Source: JAIPIY01 sp964489785 (lineage in GTDB: Bacteria; Patescibacteriota; Minisyncoccia; Phycocordibacterales; UBA1006). From it: a DNA stretch of 33,030 nucleotides. The DNA lies in the NCBI GenBank assembly GCA_964489785.1, contig CAZAZY010000004.1, positions 1-33,030 on the forward strand. Reading direction: 5' to 3'. The notes beneath the pieces are model-generated. The model did no database searches. It was given only the letters and a program-made list of their open reading frames with translations, and was not told where the DNA came from. A program made the translations under genes and the position numbers. Below, in pieces: positions 15,118 through 22,767 of this stretch. Each line of letters opens with the position of its first letter. Within the stretch, counting starts at the first letter, position 1.

Positions 15118-16116
15118 TTTACGTTGAATAACTTTTGAAACCGCCTGTGTCAAAGAATCTTGATCGAGATGATATTCTTTTGTTAATTCAGCCAAACTAC
15201 CTGATTGACCAAACCGGTCGTGCACCGCAACTATTTCCATAGGTACAGGAAACTCTGAAACAAGATATTCTGCAATAGCACTACCCAACCCGCCCGCGCG
15301 TTGGTGTTCTTCTATGGTTACTACTGCCCGTGCTTTTTTTGCATGTTCTAAAATTGTTTTTGTATCAAGAGGTTTAATGGTAGGAACATTTACAACAGAC
15401 AAGAACGTATTGTTTTTTTGCATCGACTCTGCAACCAGCAATGCAGTATGCAAAAATGGGCCACAAGCAAAAATAACCACATCTGGATTTTCTTGATCAA
15501 TATAGGTATAAGCAGTCCCTATTTCAAAAGTAGTTTGTTCTGTTGTGATAATAGGTGTCTTTTCACGACCCAAACGAAGATATCCAGGTTTATCATATTG
15601 TGCCAATGCAACGGTAGCACGATGCGCTTCAAAAGCATCACAAGGCACCACCACAGTCATATTGGGTATCATACGCATCAATCCAATATCTTCTAATGCC
15701 TGATGGGTTGCACCGTCTGGACCAACAGAAATACCTGCATGACAACCAGCGATAATAACCGGTACGTCATTTAATGCAATTGTGGTTCGTATTTGTTCAT
15801 TGTTTCGCCCAGGAGAAAAAGCAGCGTAGCTGGCGATAAAAGGAATTTTGCCATAATTTGCCATACCTGATGCAACTGCAGCCAAATTTTGTTCTGCTAC
15901 ACCTATTTCAATATATCGTTCTGGAAATGTTTTTTTAAATTCTTCAACACGTGTCGATTCTGCCAGGTCGGCACACAATACAACAACACGTTCATCTTTT
16001 TTTCCCGCCTCGATAAGACCAGTACCAAAACCATCTCGAGTTGGTTTAAGTTTTACTGTTTCTAGATGCAATACATCCTGATCTAATTGTAATTTTGTGT
16101 TTAACATATTATTCAC
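15109..16116 (-). CDS. tktC: Transketolase, C-terminal subunit
   Basis: The pyrimidine-binding and C-terminal domains of transketolase (335 residues), which partners with the separate N-terminal subunit. It moves two-carbon units between sugar phosphates. Visible features are EVGVAEQN-like YIEIGVAEQNLAAVASG with the Glu that activates thiamine diphosphate, FIASYAAFSPGRNNEQIR, the HAGISVGPDGATHQALED loop, and GGLGSAIAEYL in the C-domain. The start is a GTG at 16116, 5 bases after AAGGAGG, the one clear Shine-Dalgarno I can see in the window; an ATG at 16107 is the alternative. It overlaps tktN by 8 bases, so translation is coupled. Confidence 0.93.
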   Translation of the reverse strand: MNNMLNTKLQLDQDVLHLETVKLKPTRDGFGTGLIEAGKKDERVVVLCADLAESTRVEEFKKTFPERYIEIGVAEQNLAAVASGMANYGKIPFIASYAAFSPGRNNEQIRTTIALNDVPVIIAGCHAGISVGPDGATHQALEDIGLMRMIPNMTVVVPCDAFEAHRATVALAQYDKPGYLRLGREKTPIITTEQTTFEIGTAYTYIDQENPDVVIFACGPFLHTALLVAESMQKNNTFLSVVNVPTIKPLDTKTILEHAKKARAVVTIEEHQRAGGLGSAIAEYLVSEFPVPMEIVAVHDRFGQSGSLAELTKEYHLDQDSLTQAVSKVIQRKLI

Positions 16117-16972
16117 TATGCCCTCCTTCTATTTTCCCTTGTAATGTTCTCAATTCTTTCAAAAATTCTGCGCCTTGATCTGCATTTGGCGGTGTTCCGT
16201 GCCATTTGAAATCATATTCAATCTCTGCAATTCCCTTGCCAGGAATTGTGTGTGCGATAATCATAGATGGTGCTGTTGTGATTGCTTTTGCGTGATTGAT
16301 TGCATCAATGAATCCAGAGATGTTATGACCATCTACTTCTTGTACATGCCAACCAAATGCACGCCATTTATCTGTCAATGGTTCTAATGGCATTACATCT
16401 TCAGTGGTTCCATTAATCTGAATATTATTACGATCAATAACCGCAATCAAATTCCCTAATTTATTTGCAGCAGCAAACATTCCTGCTTCCCAAGTTAAAC
16501 CACATTGCATTTCGCCGTCAGATAATAAAACGTAAGTAAAGAATTTTTTCTTGTCCATACGACCAGCGTATGCGATCCCCGACCCCTGTGATAAACCTTC
16601 ACCCAATGGGCCAGATGTTGTTTCAACACCAGGTAATGCATGTCTTTCAGGATGACCCTGCAAACGAGATCCAAATTTTCGAAGCGTTTTTAATTCTTCT
16701 AATGAAAAATATCCCGCATGCGCCATTGCCGCATAACGAACCGGAACAATATGCCCATTAGAAAGTATTAATCTGTCCCTATCTTCCTTTTCGGGATTTT
16801 TTGGATCGTGGTTTAAAATATGAAAATAAAATGCAGTAAAAATATCTGCCATCCCCAGCGGACCAGCAGTATGACCTGATTTTGCTTCGACTAACATAGA
16901 TACAATAGATTGGCGTATCTGATTAGCTTTTGATTCTAAATTCTGTAATGTTGCATCGTCTAAAAAACTCAT
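16109..16972 (-). CDS. tktN: Transketolase, N-terminal subunit
   Basis: The thiamine diphosphate-binding half (287 residues). Motifs are KSGHTAGPLGMADIFTAFYF, DRLILSNGHIVPVRYAAMA and the cofactor motif LSDGEMQCGLTWEAGMFAA through DRNNIQINGTTED, followed by HTIPGKGI. The splitting of transketolase into two genes is usual in archaea and CPR bacteria. A TATACT box lies exactly 6 bases before the ATG with a T-rich stretch upstream. The last codons contain the ribosome site used for tktC. Confidence 0.94.
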   Translation of the reverse strand: MSFLDDATLQNLESKANQIRQSIVSMLVEAKSGHTAGPLGMADIFTAFYFHILNHDPKNPEKEDRDRLILSNGHIVPVRYAAMAHAGYFSLEELKTLRKFGSRLQGHPERHALPGVETTSGPLGEGLSQGSGIAYAGRMDKKKFFTYVLLSDGEMQCGLTWEAGMFAAANKLGNLIAVIDRNNIQINGTTEDVMPLEPLTDKWRAFGWHVQEVDGHNISGFIDAINHAKAITTAPSMIIAHTIPGKGIAEIEYDFKWHGTPPNADQGAEFLKELRTLQGKIEGGHSE

Positions 16973-16978
16973 ACAGAC

Positions 16979-16984
16979 AGTATA
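16979..16984 (-). promoter_or_regulatory. -10 box of tktN
   Basis: TATACT on the minus strand, 6 bases before the ATG; predicted leaderless transcript. It also means tktN-tktC can be transcribed apart from rpiB-rpe. Confidence 0.6.
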
Positions 16985-17012
16985 TCAAAAAAATACACGT
17001 TAGAGTAGTATA

Positions 17013-17705
17013 TTAATATTCAGACGCAATTGCCTGAAATTCATCCAATGTGGCAACCACATCTCCAGATTCGATCAACGCAGACCCAACCGCCAAACGG
17101 GTTGCACCTGCTTCGATTAATGAACGCATATTTTCCAACCGAACCCCACCGTCTACACTGATCACCAAATCGGGATACGCCTCGTGTAATTGCGAAATTC
17201 TTTCTACTACACGATCATCAAATGGTTCTCCCTGATATCCAATATGTGCAATTCCCATCAGCTGTACAAAATCAATATCATCTAACCATGGTTCTATGGC
17301 ATCCAATGGTGTTTCCATATCTAATGCAATTCCAATTTCTACATACTCACGTGTGTTCGGGTCCAGACCAGACGTAACTACACTGAGATCAGGTAATGAT
17401 GCATAGTGAAAAATCACACGACGTGCACCCACCTTCATCCATTTCATAATATCTCGATCTGGTCTACGTACCATCAAATCTAATTCAAAATCAATTTTAT
17501 CCCAATGTGGCAAACCTTCTTCTTCGCTGATTATTTTGTCTACATCATGGTGTCCCCCCTGCATAAAAGGCCATGATCTATTAGGAACAAAAACCCCATC
17601 CATAATATCAATTTGCACCAATGGTACATGGTTAATAAATAACCCAGCATAATGATGCAGGTCTTCTATTGTTTTTGGCATCAACGCCGGAATAATTTCT
17701 ATCAT
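17013..17705 (-). CDS. Ribulose-phosphate 3-epimerase-like protein with altered metal site
   Basis: A TIM-barrel protein of 230 residues related to Rpe, which interconverts ribulose 5-phosphate and xylulose 5-phosphate. IDIMDGVFVPN (residues 32-42), ELDLMVRRPDRDI (74-86), LMGIAHIGYQGEPF and ISVDGGVRLENM (about 183-194) align with Rpe. The two usual metal-ligand histidines are replaced: Gln31 stands where V-H-x-D is expected and Asp76 where H-L-M is expected. Asp33 and Asp185 are kept. It may be a divergent epimerase with another metal set, or act on a related substrate. Its ATG overlaps the previous stop in ATGA. Confidence 0.8.
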   Translation of the reverse strand: MIEIIPALMPKTIEDLHHYAGLFINHVPLVQIDIMDGVFVPNRSWPFMQGGHHDVDKIISEEEGLPHWDKIDFELDLMVRRPDRDIMKWMKVGARRVIFHYASLPDLSVVTSGLDPNTREYVEIGIALDMETPLDAIEPWLDDIDFVQLMGIAHIGYQGEPFDDRVVERISQLHEAYPDLVISVDGGVRLENMRSLIEAGATRLAVGSALIESGDVVATLDEFQAIASEY

Positions 17706-18091
17706 AAGTTTCTTAGTTTTAATTGAACATCGGCCAATTGGTCTAATAATTCTGATTGCATTTCATCTTTTTCACGAGTCAAAAATTCTCTTACCCCCTT
17801 TCTTTCTTTAATCAATTGTTCCTTTTTTGCAAGTAACTTATTGATAGCCACTTGATCTTCTGGAGAAAATTCTGTTGGGTCATAGTCTTCTTTCAGAAAA
17901 CCACTCGGAAAATAATCAGCCAACTGATCTTTAATCAAAAGAATTTCTGATTCTAAACGAACATCTTCTCTTTCTAAAGAATCACGGTCAATTGCATCCA
18001 AATCCGCTAACTGTTGTAACACAAAAGCTTTTTGAACTTCCAGCTGATCTTTTTCTGATAGTGGCTTTTTGGGTTGTGATTCAAATGTCAT
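17702..18091 (-). CDS. Hypothetical coiled-coil protein inside the rpiB-rpe operon
   Basis: A 129-residue, charged protein, helical almost throughout. There are long coiled-coil stretches (residues 17-57, SEKDQLEVQKAFVLQQLADL onward, and 80-128). I recognise no family. It has no membrane segment. It overlaps rpiB upstream and rpe downstream by 4 bases each (ATGA), so the three are translationally coupled. The position suggests an accessory or scaffolding role for the pentose phosphate enzymes, but that is only inference. Confidence 0.75.
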   Translation of the reverse strand: MTFESQPKKPLSEKDQLEVQKAFVLQQLADLDAIDRDSLEREDVRLESEILLIKDQLADYFPSGFLKEDYDPTEFSPEDQVAINKLLAKKEQLIKERKGVREFLTREKDEMQSELLDQLADVQLKLRNL

Positions 18092-18534
18092 ATATTTTCT
18101 ATTATGTTAATTCTGCGATTATGTCTTTGTTCATTTGAAAATGGTGTATCTAAAAATAACTGCACAGCACGTATGGATTCTTCTTCGGAAATAAATCGTG
18201 CACCCAATGACAACATGTTTGCATTATTATGTTCACGTGCCAACGTAATGATATCATATGATCCGCCATACCATAACGCACAACGAACATTTTTATATTT
18301 ATTTGCAACGATAGATTCTCCTTGGCCACTACCACCAAAAATAATTCCCATACTATCTGTAGGATTTTCTGATACAGCAAATGCTGCCTTTTTTATAAAT
18401 TCTGGATAATCATCATCTTCTTTGAATAAAAAAGCCCCATGATCTACAACATCATGATTCTGTTCAATCAAATATGCAATAACAGCTTCTTTCAAGGCAA
18501 ATCCTGCATGATCGGTAGCGATGTGAATTTTCAT
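18088..18534 (-). CDS. rpiB: Ribose-5-phosphate isomerase B
   Basis: Interconverts ribose 5-phosphate and ribulose 5-phosphate. The 148-residue protein begins MKIHIATDHAGFALKEAV (Asp8, His9). The active-site loop reads GIIFGGSGQGESIVANKYK: the catalytic Cys of the E. coli enzyme is replaced by Gly, and Glu73 takes the place used as base in the mycobacterial type. The phosphate-binding RHNRRI is near the end. A TATACT box lies 6 bases before the ATG, directly after a terminator of the upstream helicase. It leads the pentose phosphate operon. Confidence 0.94.
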   Translation of the reverse strand: MKIHIATDHAGFALKEAVIAYLIEQNHDVVDHGAFLFKEDDDYPEFIKKAAFAVSENPTDSMGIIFGGSGQGESIVANKYKNVRCALWYGGSYDIITLAREHNNANMLSLGARFISEEESIRAVQLFLDTPFSNEQRHNRRINIIENI

Positions 18535-18540
18535 GTATAT

Positions 18541-18546
18541 AGTATA
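18541..18546 (-). promoter_or_regulatory. -10 box of rpiB
   Basis: TATACT on the minus strand, 6 bases before the ATG. The upstream T-run is shared with the helicase terminator tail. Confidence 0.6.
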
Positions 18547-18555
18547 TCAAAAAAA

Positions 18556-18574
18556 CCACCTTTCGAGAAGGTGG
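18556..18574. terminator. Terminator of the DEAD-box gene
   Basis: CCACCTT (18556-18562) pairs with AAGGTGG (18568-18574), with A- and T-runs on the two sides. It lies between the helicase stop and the rpiB promoter. Confidence 0.9.
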
Positions 18575-18598
18575 TTTTTTTGATAGAAATCAGTAGAA

Positions 18599-20047
18599 TT
18601 ACACAAAAGTCAGTGCAACTCCCTTTTTATCTCCTCGCCCAGTACGACCAATACGGTGTACATAAGTGTCATAGGTCGAAGGTGTGTCATAGTTGATCAC
18701 ATGGGTAATGTCTTTGACATCCAATCCACGTGCAGCAACATCTGTTGCGATTAATATTTTTATTCGTCCTCGTTCAAAAGCTTCCAATGTGCGAACACGT
18801 TCGTTATGTCGTTTGTCGCCATGCATTGCTGCAGCCGAGAAATTTTCATTTTGCAATCGTGATTCTATTTCATCAGCAAATCGTTTTGTTTCAACGAAAA
18901 TTAATACTTTTTCAAAACCTTTTTTTTGTAATAATGAAACCAACATTGGGAATTTTTCTGATTTATTAGGAACACGTACGATATCTTGATCTACGTTTTT
19001 AGAAGTATTTCGTGAAGCCACAGCAATTTTTACTGGGTTCTGAAGAAAATCATACGCCAATGTTTCAATCTGCGGAGGAAATGTTGCCGAGAACAACATA
19101 CAATGACGTTCTTTTGGCATCTGTGACAAAATATATGTAATATCATTGATGAATCCCATATCTAACATTCGGTCTGCTTCGTCTAATACGATAGTACCAA
19201 TGTTTGCTAATTTTATTTTTCCTCGTTTTACAAAATCCAACAATCGTCCAGGTGTACCAATAATGATACGTGGATTACGTTCCAATTTTTTCAACTGAGG
19301 ATACATTCCTGCACCACCAACGCATACCACAGATGGCAGGTTAAGATTTTTTGCGAATTCAAAACATTCTTTTTCAATTTGCATTGCTAATTCACGTGTA
19401 GGTGCAATAACCAAAGCTTGTTTTTTAGGATCCTGTAATAATCGGTGCAACAAAGGAATCAAAAACGCAGCGGTTTTTCCTGTTCCTGTGTTTGCCAAAC
19501 CGATAACGTCTGTTCCCTTTAATGCGTATGCAATGGCCTGATCTTGAATCGGGCTGGGGTTTTCGTACCCTTTTGCCATAATATTTGTTAATACTCGTTC
19601 ATCAATAGGAAAATCAGAAAATTTATGTTTCGGAGTATAGATCTCGTGTACAATTTTTTCTGCTTTGTTTACAAACAAAGAAACGTCAATTCGTTCTGGG
19701 GCTTGTTTTCTTCGGCGTCCACCGCCAGAAGAATTTCCTCCAAAACGTGAACCGCCTCCACTACTGCGAGATGAGTATGAAGAAGATCGAGATGATCCTC
19801 CGCCGAAACGTGAACCGCCAGATGATCTTGATCCACCACTGAATCGTGATGAACCTTCGCTAGATCGTGATGCACTTGAAAATCCACCAGACCGTGCTGG
19901 TCTAGATGATGAGCTATCTCCACGAGATGAAGAATCTGATTGGTAACGAGAACTTGACCCGCCTTGGCGAGTTGAAGCACCAGAAGAACCTTGCCCAAAA
20001 GAGCGTCTACCGGTCGACCCGCGACCGGATGATGATGTATATGTCAT
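18599..20047 (-). CDS. DEAD-box RNA helicase with N-terminal Ser/Gly/Arg-rich region
   Basis: An ATP-dependent RNA-unwinding enzyme of 482 residues. The first 110 residues or so are a low-complexity Ser/Gly/Arg tract (repeats such as SSRSSGGGSRFGG), likely disordered and RNA-binding. The helicase core follows: Q motif (YENPSPIQDQAI), Walker A ANTGTGKT, PTRELA, TPGRL, VLDEADRML, SATFP, and ARGLDVK with HRIGRTGRG. It stops 10 residues after motif VI, so there is no C-terminal tail. An upstream TTG frame begins at 20068; the ATG at 20047 (MTYTSS) is better. The promoter is near consensus with a leader of about 55 bases. Confidence 0.94.
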   Translation of the reverse strand: MTYTSSSGRGSTGRRSFGQGSSGASTRQGGSSSRYQSDSSSRGDSSSSRPARSGGFSSASRSSEGSSRFSGGSRSSGGSRFGGGSSRSSSYSSRSSGGGSRFGGNSSGGGRRRKQAPERIDVSLFVNKAEKIVHEIYTPKHKFSDFPIDERVLTNIMAKGYENPSPIQDQAIAYALKGTDVIGLANTGTGKTAAFLIPLLHRLLQDPKKQALVIAPTRELAMQIEKECFEFAKNLNLPSVVCVGGAGMYPQLKKLERNPRIIIGTPGRLLDFVKRGKIKLANIGTIVLDEADRMLDMGFINDITYILSQMPKERHCMLFSATFPPQIETLAYDFLQNPVKIAVASRNTSKNVDQDIVRVPNKSEKFPMLVSLLQKKGFEKVLIFVETKRFADEIESRLQNENFSAAAMHGDKRHNERVRTLEAFERGRIKILIATDVAARGLDVKDITHVINYDTPSTYDTYVHRIGRTGRGDKKGVALTFV

Positions 20048-20107
20048 GATAGAGGTGTCGTTCCTCAATCAATTAATTCTAAAGGAGAGTGAAAAACAAC
20101 GTAAACA

Positions 20108-20136
20108 AGTGTAGCATGTATATAAATGATTGTCAA
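20108..20136 (-). promoter_or_regulatory. Promoter of the DEAD-box gene
   Basis: TTGACA (20131-20136), 17 bases, TACACT (20108-20113) on the minus strand. The same -10 hexamer is used by the RRM gene. The predicted leader is about 55 bases. Confidence 0.7.
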
Positions 20137-20156
20137 CTATTTATACCCTATGCTGT

Positions 20157-20498
20157 TTAATTTACGCCAAAGGGTAAATCTGCAGAGCCTTTTGGGCGTT
20201 CTTCTCTTTTTGCATTTTTGGCCTTAATATTGCTTCCCAATTTAGACACATGAGCTGACCAAGCACTACTACCAAAGAGCTTCTCCGATTGAAAGGACTT
20301 TTTCATAGACTGTCTTAAGGGTTGATTTTCATCTTTAACAGAATTTACTGATTGTTCACTATTATCCAAATTTGCTGATTCTTCTGACTCAACCAAAATC
20401 ACCTCTTTGGGACCAACGTGTGCTGACGCCAAATCATTTGCTGGTAGTGGAAATTTATTTTCATCAAATGCATTTGGCCCTCTTCGTTCGAAATTCAT
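20157..20498 (-). CDS. Orphan hypothetical protein, 113 residues
   Basis: I recognise no family. The sequence is polar, with charged and Ser-rich stretches (VESEESANLDNSEQSVNS) and a basic C-terminal third (KLGSNIKAKNAKREERPKG), and is probably largely disordered. A frame extends upstream to 20597 through a hydrophobic stretch, but the ATG at 20498 (MNFERRGPNAF) fits better, since the extension runs through AT-rich promoter-like DNA. No terminator is visible before the DEAD-box promoter. Confidence 0.6.
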   Translation of the reverse strand: MNFERRGPNAFDENKFPLPANDLASAHVGPKEVILVESEESANLDNSEQSVNSVKDENQPLRQSMKKSFQSEKLFGSSAWSAHVSKLGSNIKAKNAKREERPKGSADLPFGVN

Positions 20499-20661
20499 AT
20501 TTGTACTGTAATTAAATGAGTAATGTATGTATATTATCTTACCTATCTTAAATAGTATCATAAAAATTCCACAACCAAAACAAATAAAAACTGGCACCCA
20601 TTTATGATATCAGGCAGGTCTAATAAAAGTAATGATGTCAAAATTATCTAGACTTAAATTA

Positions 20662-20690
20662 TTGACTAATACTATAAATTATGTTAAGAT
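20662..20690 (+). promoter_or_regulatory. Promoter of the 20727 gene
   Basis: TTGACT (20662-20667), 17 bases, TAAGAT (20685-20690). A TATAAT follows at once, so the exact start is uncertain. The leader is about 30 bases. Confidence 0.6.
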
Positions 20691-20726
20691 ATAATCAGAA
20701 CGTTCATAATCATTAAAACCTTAAAC

Positions 20727-21119
20727 ATGGAATCAATCGAGATCCAAGAATCCCTTGTAGAACTTAGGCAAAGTATCTCAGGTATCAGAGCAGACATTGG
20801 AAACTACATACAGCCCAAAATTGGTGCTATCCTTACCGAGATTCCATCTCCGTTCGGATGTACAAGATGGCAAGCTGAGTACCACAAAACAAAAAGAGTT
20901 ACACTTGATTTGTATGCTACGGGAAAAATAGTATTCGACCTACAGGATAAGCTAACATCCAGCGAGCAAGCATCTCTCGATACCTCCAGAGATTTTTTAG
21001 AACCTGACATGGAACCTCGCATAGGTAGCGATGGTAACTATTTAGACCTATGGTATGAAGGGCAACTTGATGAATTAGTTCTAAGAATCAAGAAGCATTT
21101 CGAAGCAATTCCTGTTTAA
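20727..21119 (+). CDS. Orphan hypothetical protein, 130 residues
   Basis: No family recognised. The N-terminal part is helical (IQESLVELRQSISGIRADIG), then comes a mixed region (GCTRWQAEYHKTKRVTLDLY) and a C-terminal helix (LDELVLRIKKHFEAIPV). No signal peptide or membrane helix. It is one of the few plus-strand genes here, with its own promoter and a terminator shared with gapA, and it is convergent with gapA. Confidence 0.75.
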   Translation: MESIEIQESLVELRQSISGIRADIGNYIQPKIGAILTEIPSPFGCTRWQAEYHKTKRVTLDLYATGKIVFDLQDKLTSSEQASLDTSRDFLEPDMEPRIGSDGNYLDLWYEGQLDELVLRIKKHFEAIPV

Positions 21120-21142
21120 AAAAATAACGAGTTTAAAAAAAG

Positions 21143-21160
21143 CCCCACTACCAAGTGGGG
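21143..21160. terminator. Bidirectional terminator between the 20727 gene and gapA
   Basis: CCCCAC (21143-21148) pairs with GTGGGG (21155-21160); A-run before and T-run after serve both convergent genes. Confidence 0.88.
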
Positions 21161-21177
21161 TTTTAATTTTTTCTATT

Positions 21178-22212
21178 CTATTTAATCGTCTTCCCTGTCT
21201 TTATCACATGATCCACCAAAGTCGCTGTATATCCCATTTCATTATCATACCAAGCCATTACTTTGACCAGATTTCCATCCACCACGCGTGTCATTTCCAA
21301 ATCAGCAATCGATGCATGTGTTCGCCCCAATATATCAGACGACACCAACGGTTCGTTCGTAACTGCAAAAATCTTTGACCACCTTGAATCTTGGGATGCC
21401 CTGGTTAATACTTCGTTTACTTGTTCTGCAGTCACATGTGTTTTTGAAATAAATGTTACATCAACAATAGAACCAGCAGGAACTGGCACACGTGTAGAAA
21501 TACCATCAAACAATCCTGATAATTCTGGGAATGCTTTTGTTACTGCAATTGCCGCTCCTGTTGAACTGGGTACAATGTTCTGTGCTGCTGCACGACCTTC
21601 TCGGAAATCTTTTTTGCTGGGACCATCAACTAATGACTGTGATGCAGTATATCCATGCACGGTATTTAAAATAGCTTTTTCAATTCCAAAAGCACTATGC
21701 AAAATCGCAATCAGTGGACTGGATGCATTTGTCGTACATGATGCATTGCTGGTTACATCACACGTACCAAATTTTTCTTCGTTTACACCCATTAAAATAG
21801 TTTCACCCATAATTGAAGTATCTTCACCTGCTTTGCCTGGTGCAGAAATTACAACCTTTTTTGCACCAGCAACAATGTGTGCATGTGCTTTGTCATAGGT
21901 CGTAAAAAATCCTGTTGATTCAACCACCACATCAATTTGCATAGAACCCCATGGTAAATGTGTAGGATCTTTTTCAGAAACGATTTTTATTTTTTTACCA
22001 TCCACAATTAAATCATGTCCATCAATTGAAACTTCATGTCCCCAATTTCCATACACTGTGTCGTATTTTAATAAATACGCCAACATGTTTGCATCCCCTA
22101 AATCATTTATGGCGACCACATCTACCAATGGATTATCCCAAGATAATTTAAAAAACGCTCGTCCAATGCGACCAAAACCATTAATAGCTACGGTAATTTT
22201 TTCTTTATTCAT
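21178..22212 (-). CDS. gapA: Glyceraldehyde-3-phosphate dehydrogenase, type I
   Basis: Oxidises glyceraldehyde 3-phosphate to 1,3-bisphosphoglycerate with reduction of NAD. The 344-residue protein has the dinucleotide motif NGFGRIGRAF (11-20), Asp37 after the second strand (VAINDLGD), which favours NAD, catalytic Cys159 in SNASCTTN, His186 in TVHGYTASQ, and the C-terminal WYDNEMGYTATLVDH. With fba it gives the start of lower glycolysis. A TATAAT box is 8 bases before the ATG. Confidence 0.97.
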   Translation of the reverse strand: MNKEKITVAINGFGRIGRAFFKLSWDNPLVDVVAINDLGDANMLAYLLKYDTVYGNWGHEVSIDGHDLIVDGKKIKIVSEKDPTHLPWGSMQIDVVVESTGFFTTYDKAHAHIVAGAKKVVISAPGKAGEDTSIMGETILMGVNEEKFGTCDVTSNASCTTNASSPLIAILHSAFGIEKAILNTVHGYTASQSLVDGPSKKDFREGRAAAQNIVPSSTGAAIAVTKAFPELSGLFDGISTRVPVPAGSIVDVTFISKTHVTAEQVNEVLTRASQDSRWSKIFAVTNEPLVSSDILGRTHASIADLEMTRVVDGNLVKVMAWYDNEMGYTATLVDHVIKTGKTIK

Positions 22213-22220
22213 ATATAGTT

Positions 22221-22226
22221 ATTATA
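22221..22226 (-). promoter_or_regulatory. -10 box of gapA
   Basis: Perfect TATAAT on the minus strand, 8 bases before the ATG; predicted leaderless or nearly so. Confidence 0.6.
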
Positions 22227-22260
22227 CCAAAAATCCCCAAAATGCATACATAAAAGAAAA

Positions 22261-22298
22261 ACCCAGACCTGTGTGGCCTGGGTGGGGGTGTTTCCCCC
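22261..22298 (-). terminator. Double hairpin after the 22305 lipoprotein gene
   Basis: On the minus strand GGGGG/CCCCC (22284-22288 with 22294-22298) is followed by ACCCAGGCC/GGTCTGGGT (22261-22269 with 22275-22283, one G-U pair) and a U-rich tail. The second hairpin is the terminator. Confidence 0.85.
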
Positions 22299-22304
22299 TT
22301 TTGC

Positions 22305-22712
22305 TTAGTCGACATACTCATCAGGCTTTCTGACAGCAGAACCCCAAGGGAATTCAACTAACTCTTGAACATCCTTGTCCAAAGCCGGATAGTATCTGAG
22401 ATAATACAATTTGCACAAACATGGAGTTTGCACAGAAATTGTATCCCACCAAATCTCATATAGAGAAGTGGGCCATCTCAATTTATCATCGAAACTGACA
22501 CTACCCGAAGCACAATCACATTCCAATCTTGCAGACCGGTCATATGATGGTATTCCAGGAAGATATATTGCAAAACGGTTTTCTGTTCCACTAAAAAACC
22601 TCACATGAGAACCCGAGGAAATTCCACGAAATTCTTTATGCGGTGATCGCAAAGCCGCACAACCTGAAACCATCAGGACAATTAAGATCAAAAAGAGCAC
22701 GTTGTTTTTCAT
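22305..22712 (-). CDS. Orphan lipoprotein, 135 residues
   Basis: The first 18 residues are a lipoprotein signal, MKNNVLFLILIVLMVSGC, with the lipobox VSGC. The mature part has a CDCAS and a CLCK cysteine pair and many aromatic residues (WPTSLYEIWWDT, KLYYLRYYPAL), so a compact disulphide-bonded extracellular domain is possible. I recognise no family. It is a single-gene unit with a TTGACA/TATGGT promoter overlapping the uvrD-like stop and a double hairpin terminator. Confidence 0.8.
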   Translation of the reverse strand: MKNNVLFLILIVLMVSGCAALRSPHKEFRGISSGSHVRFFSGTENRFAIYLPGIPSYDRSARLECDCASGSVSFDDKLRWPTSLYEIWWDTISVQTPCLCKLYYLRYYPALDKDVQELVEFPWGSAVRKPDEYVD

Positions 22713-22738
22713 CGAGAAACGATTTTAGGTTTATGTAT

Positions 22739-22767
22739 ACCATACATGATTATCTTATTAGTGTCAA
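22739..22767 (-). promoter_or_regulatory. Promoter of the 22305 lipoprotein gene
   Basis: TTGACA (22762-22767), 17 bases, TATGGT (22739-22744) on the minus strand. The -35 box overlaps the stop codon of the upstream helicase gene. Leader about 20 bases. Confidence 0.65.

Noticed and set aside
19665..19998. Open frames of 93 and 109 codons opposite and beside the helicase N-terminus
   Set aside because: They are produced by the biased Ser/Gly/Arg codons of the low-complexity tract in other frames.
20499..20597. Hydrophobic N-terminal extension of the 20157 gene as a membrane anchor
   Set aside because: The region is AT-rich with several TAAGAT/TATGAT-like boxes and looks like a promoter; the sequence from 20498 starts more naturally.
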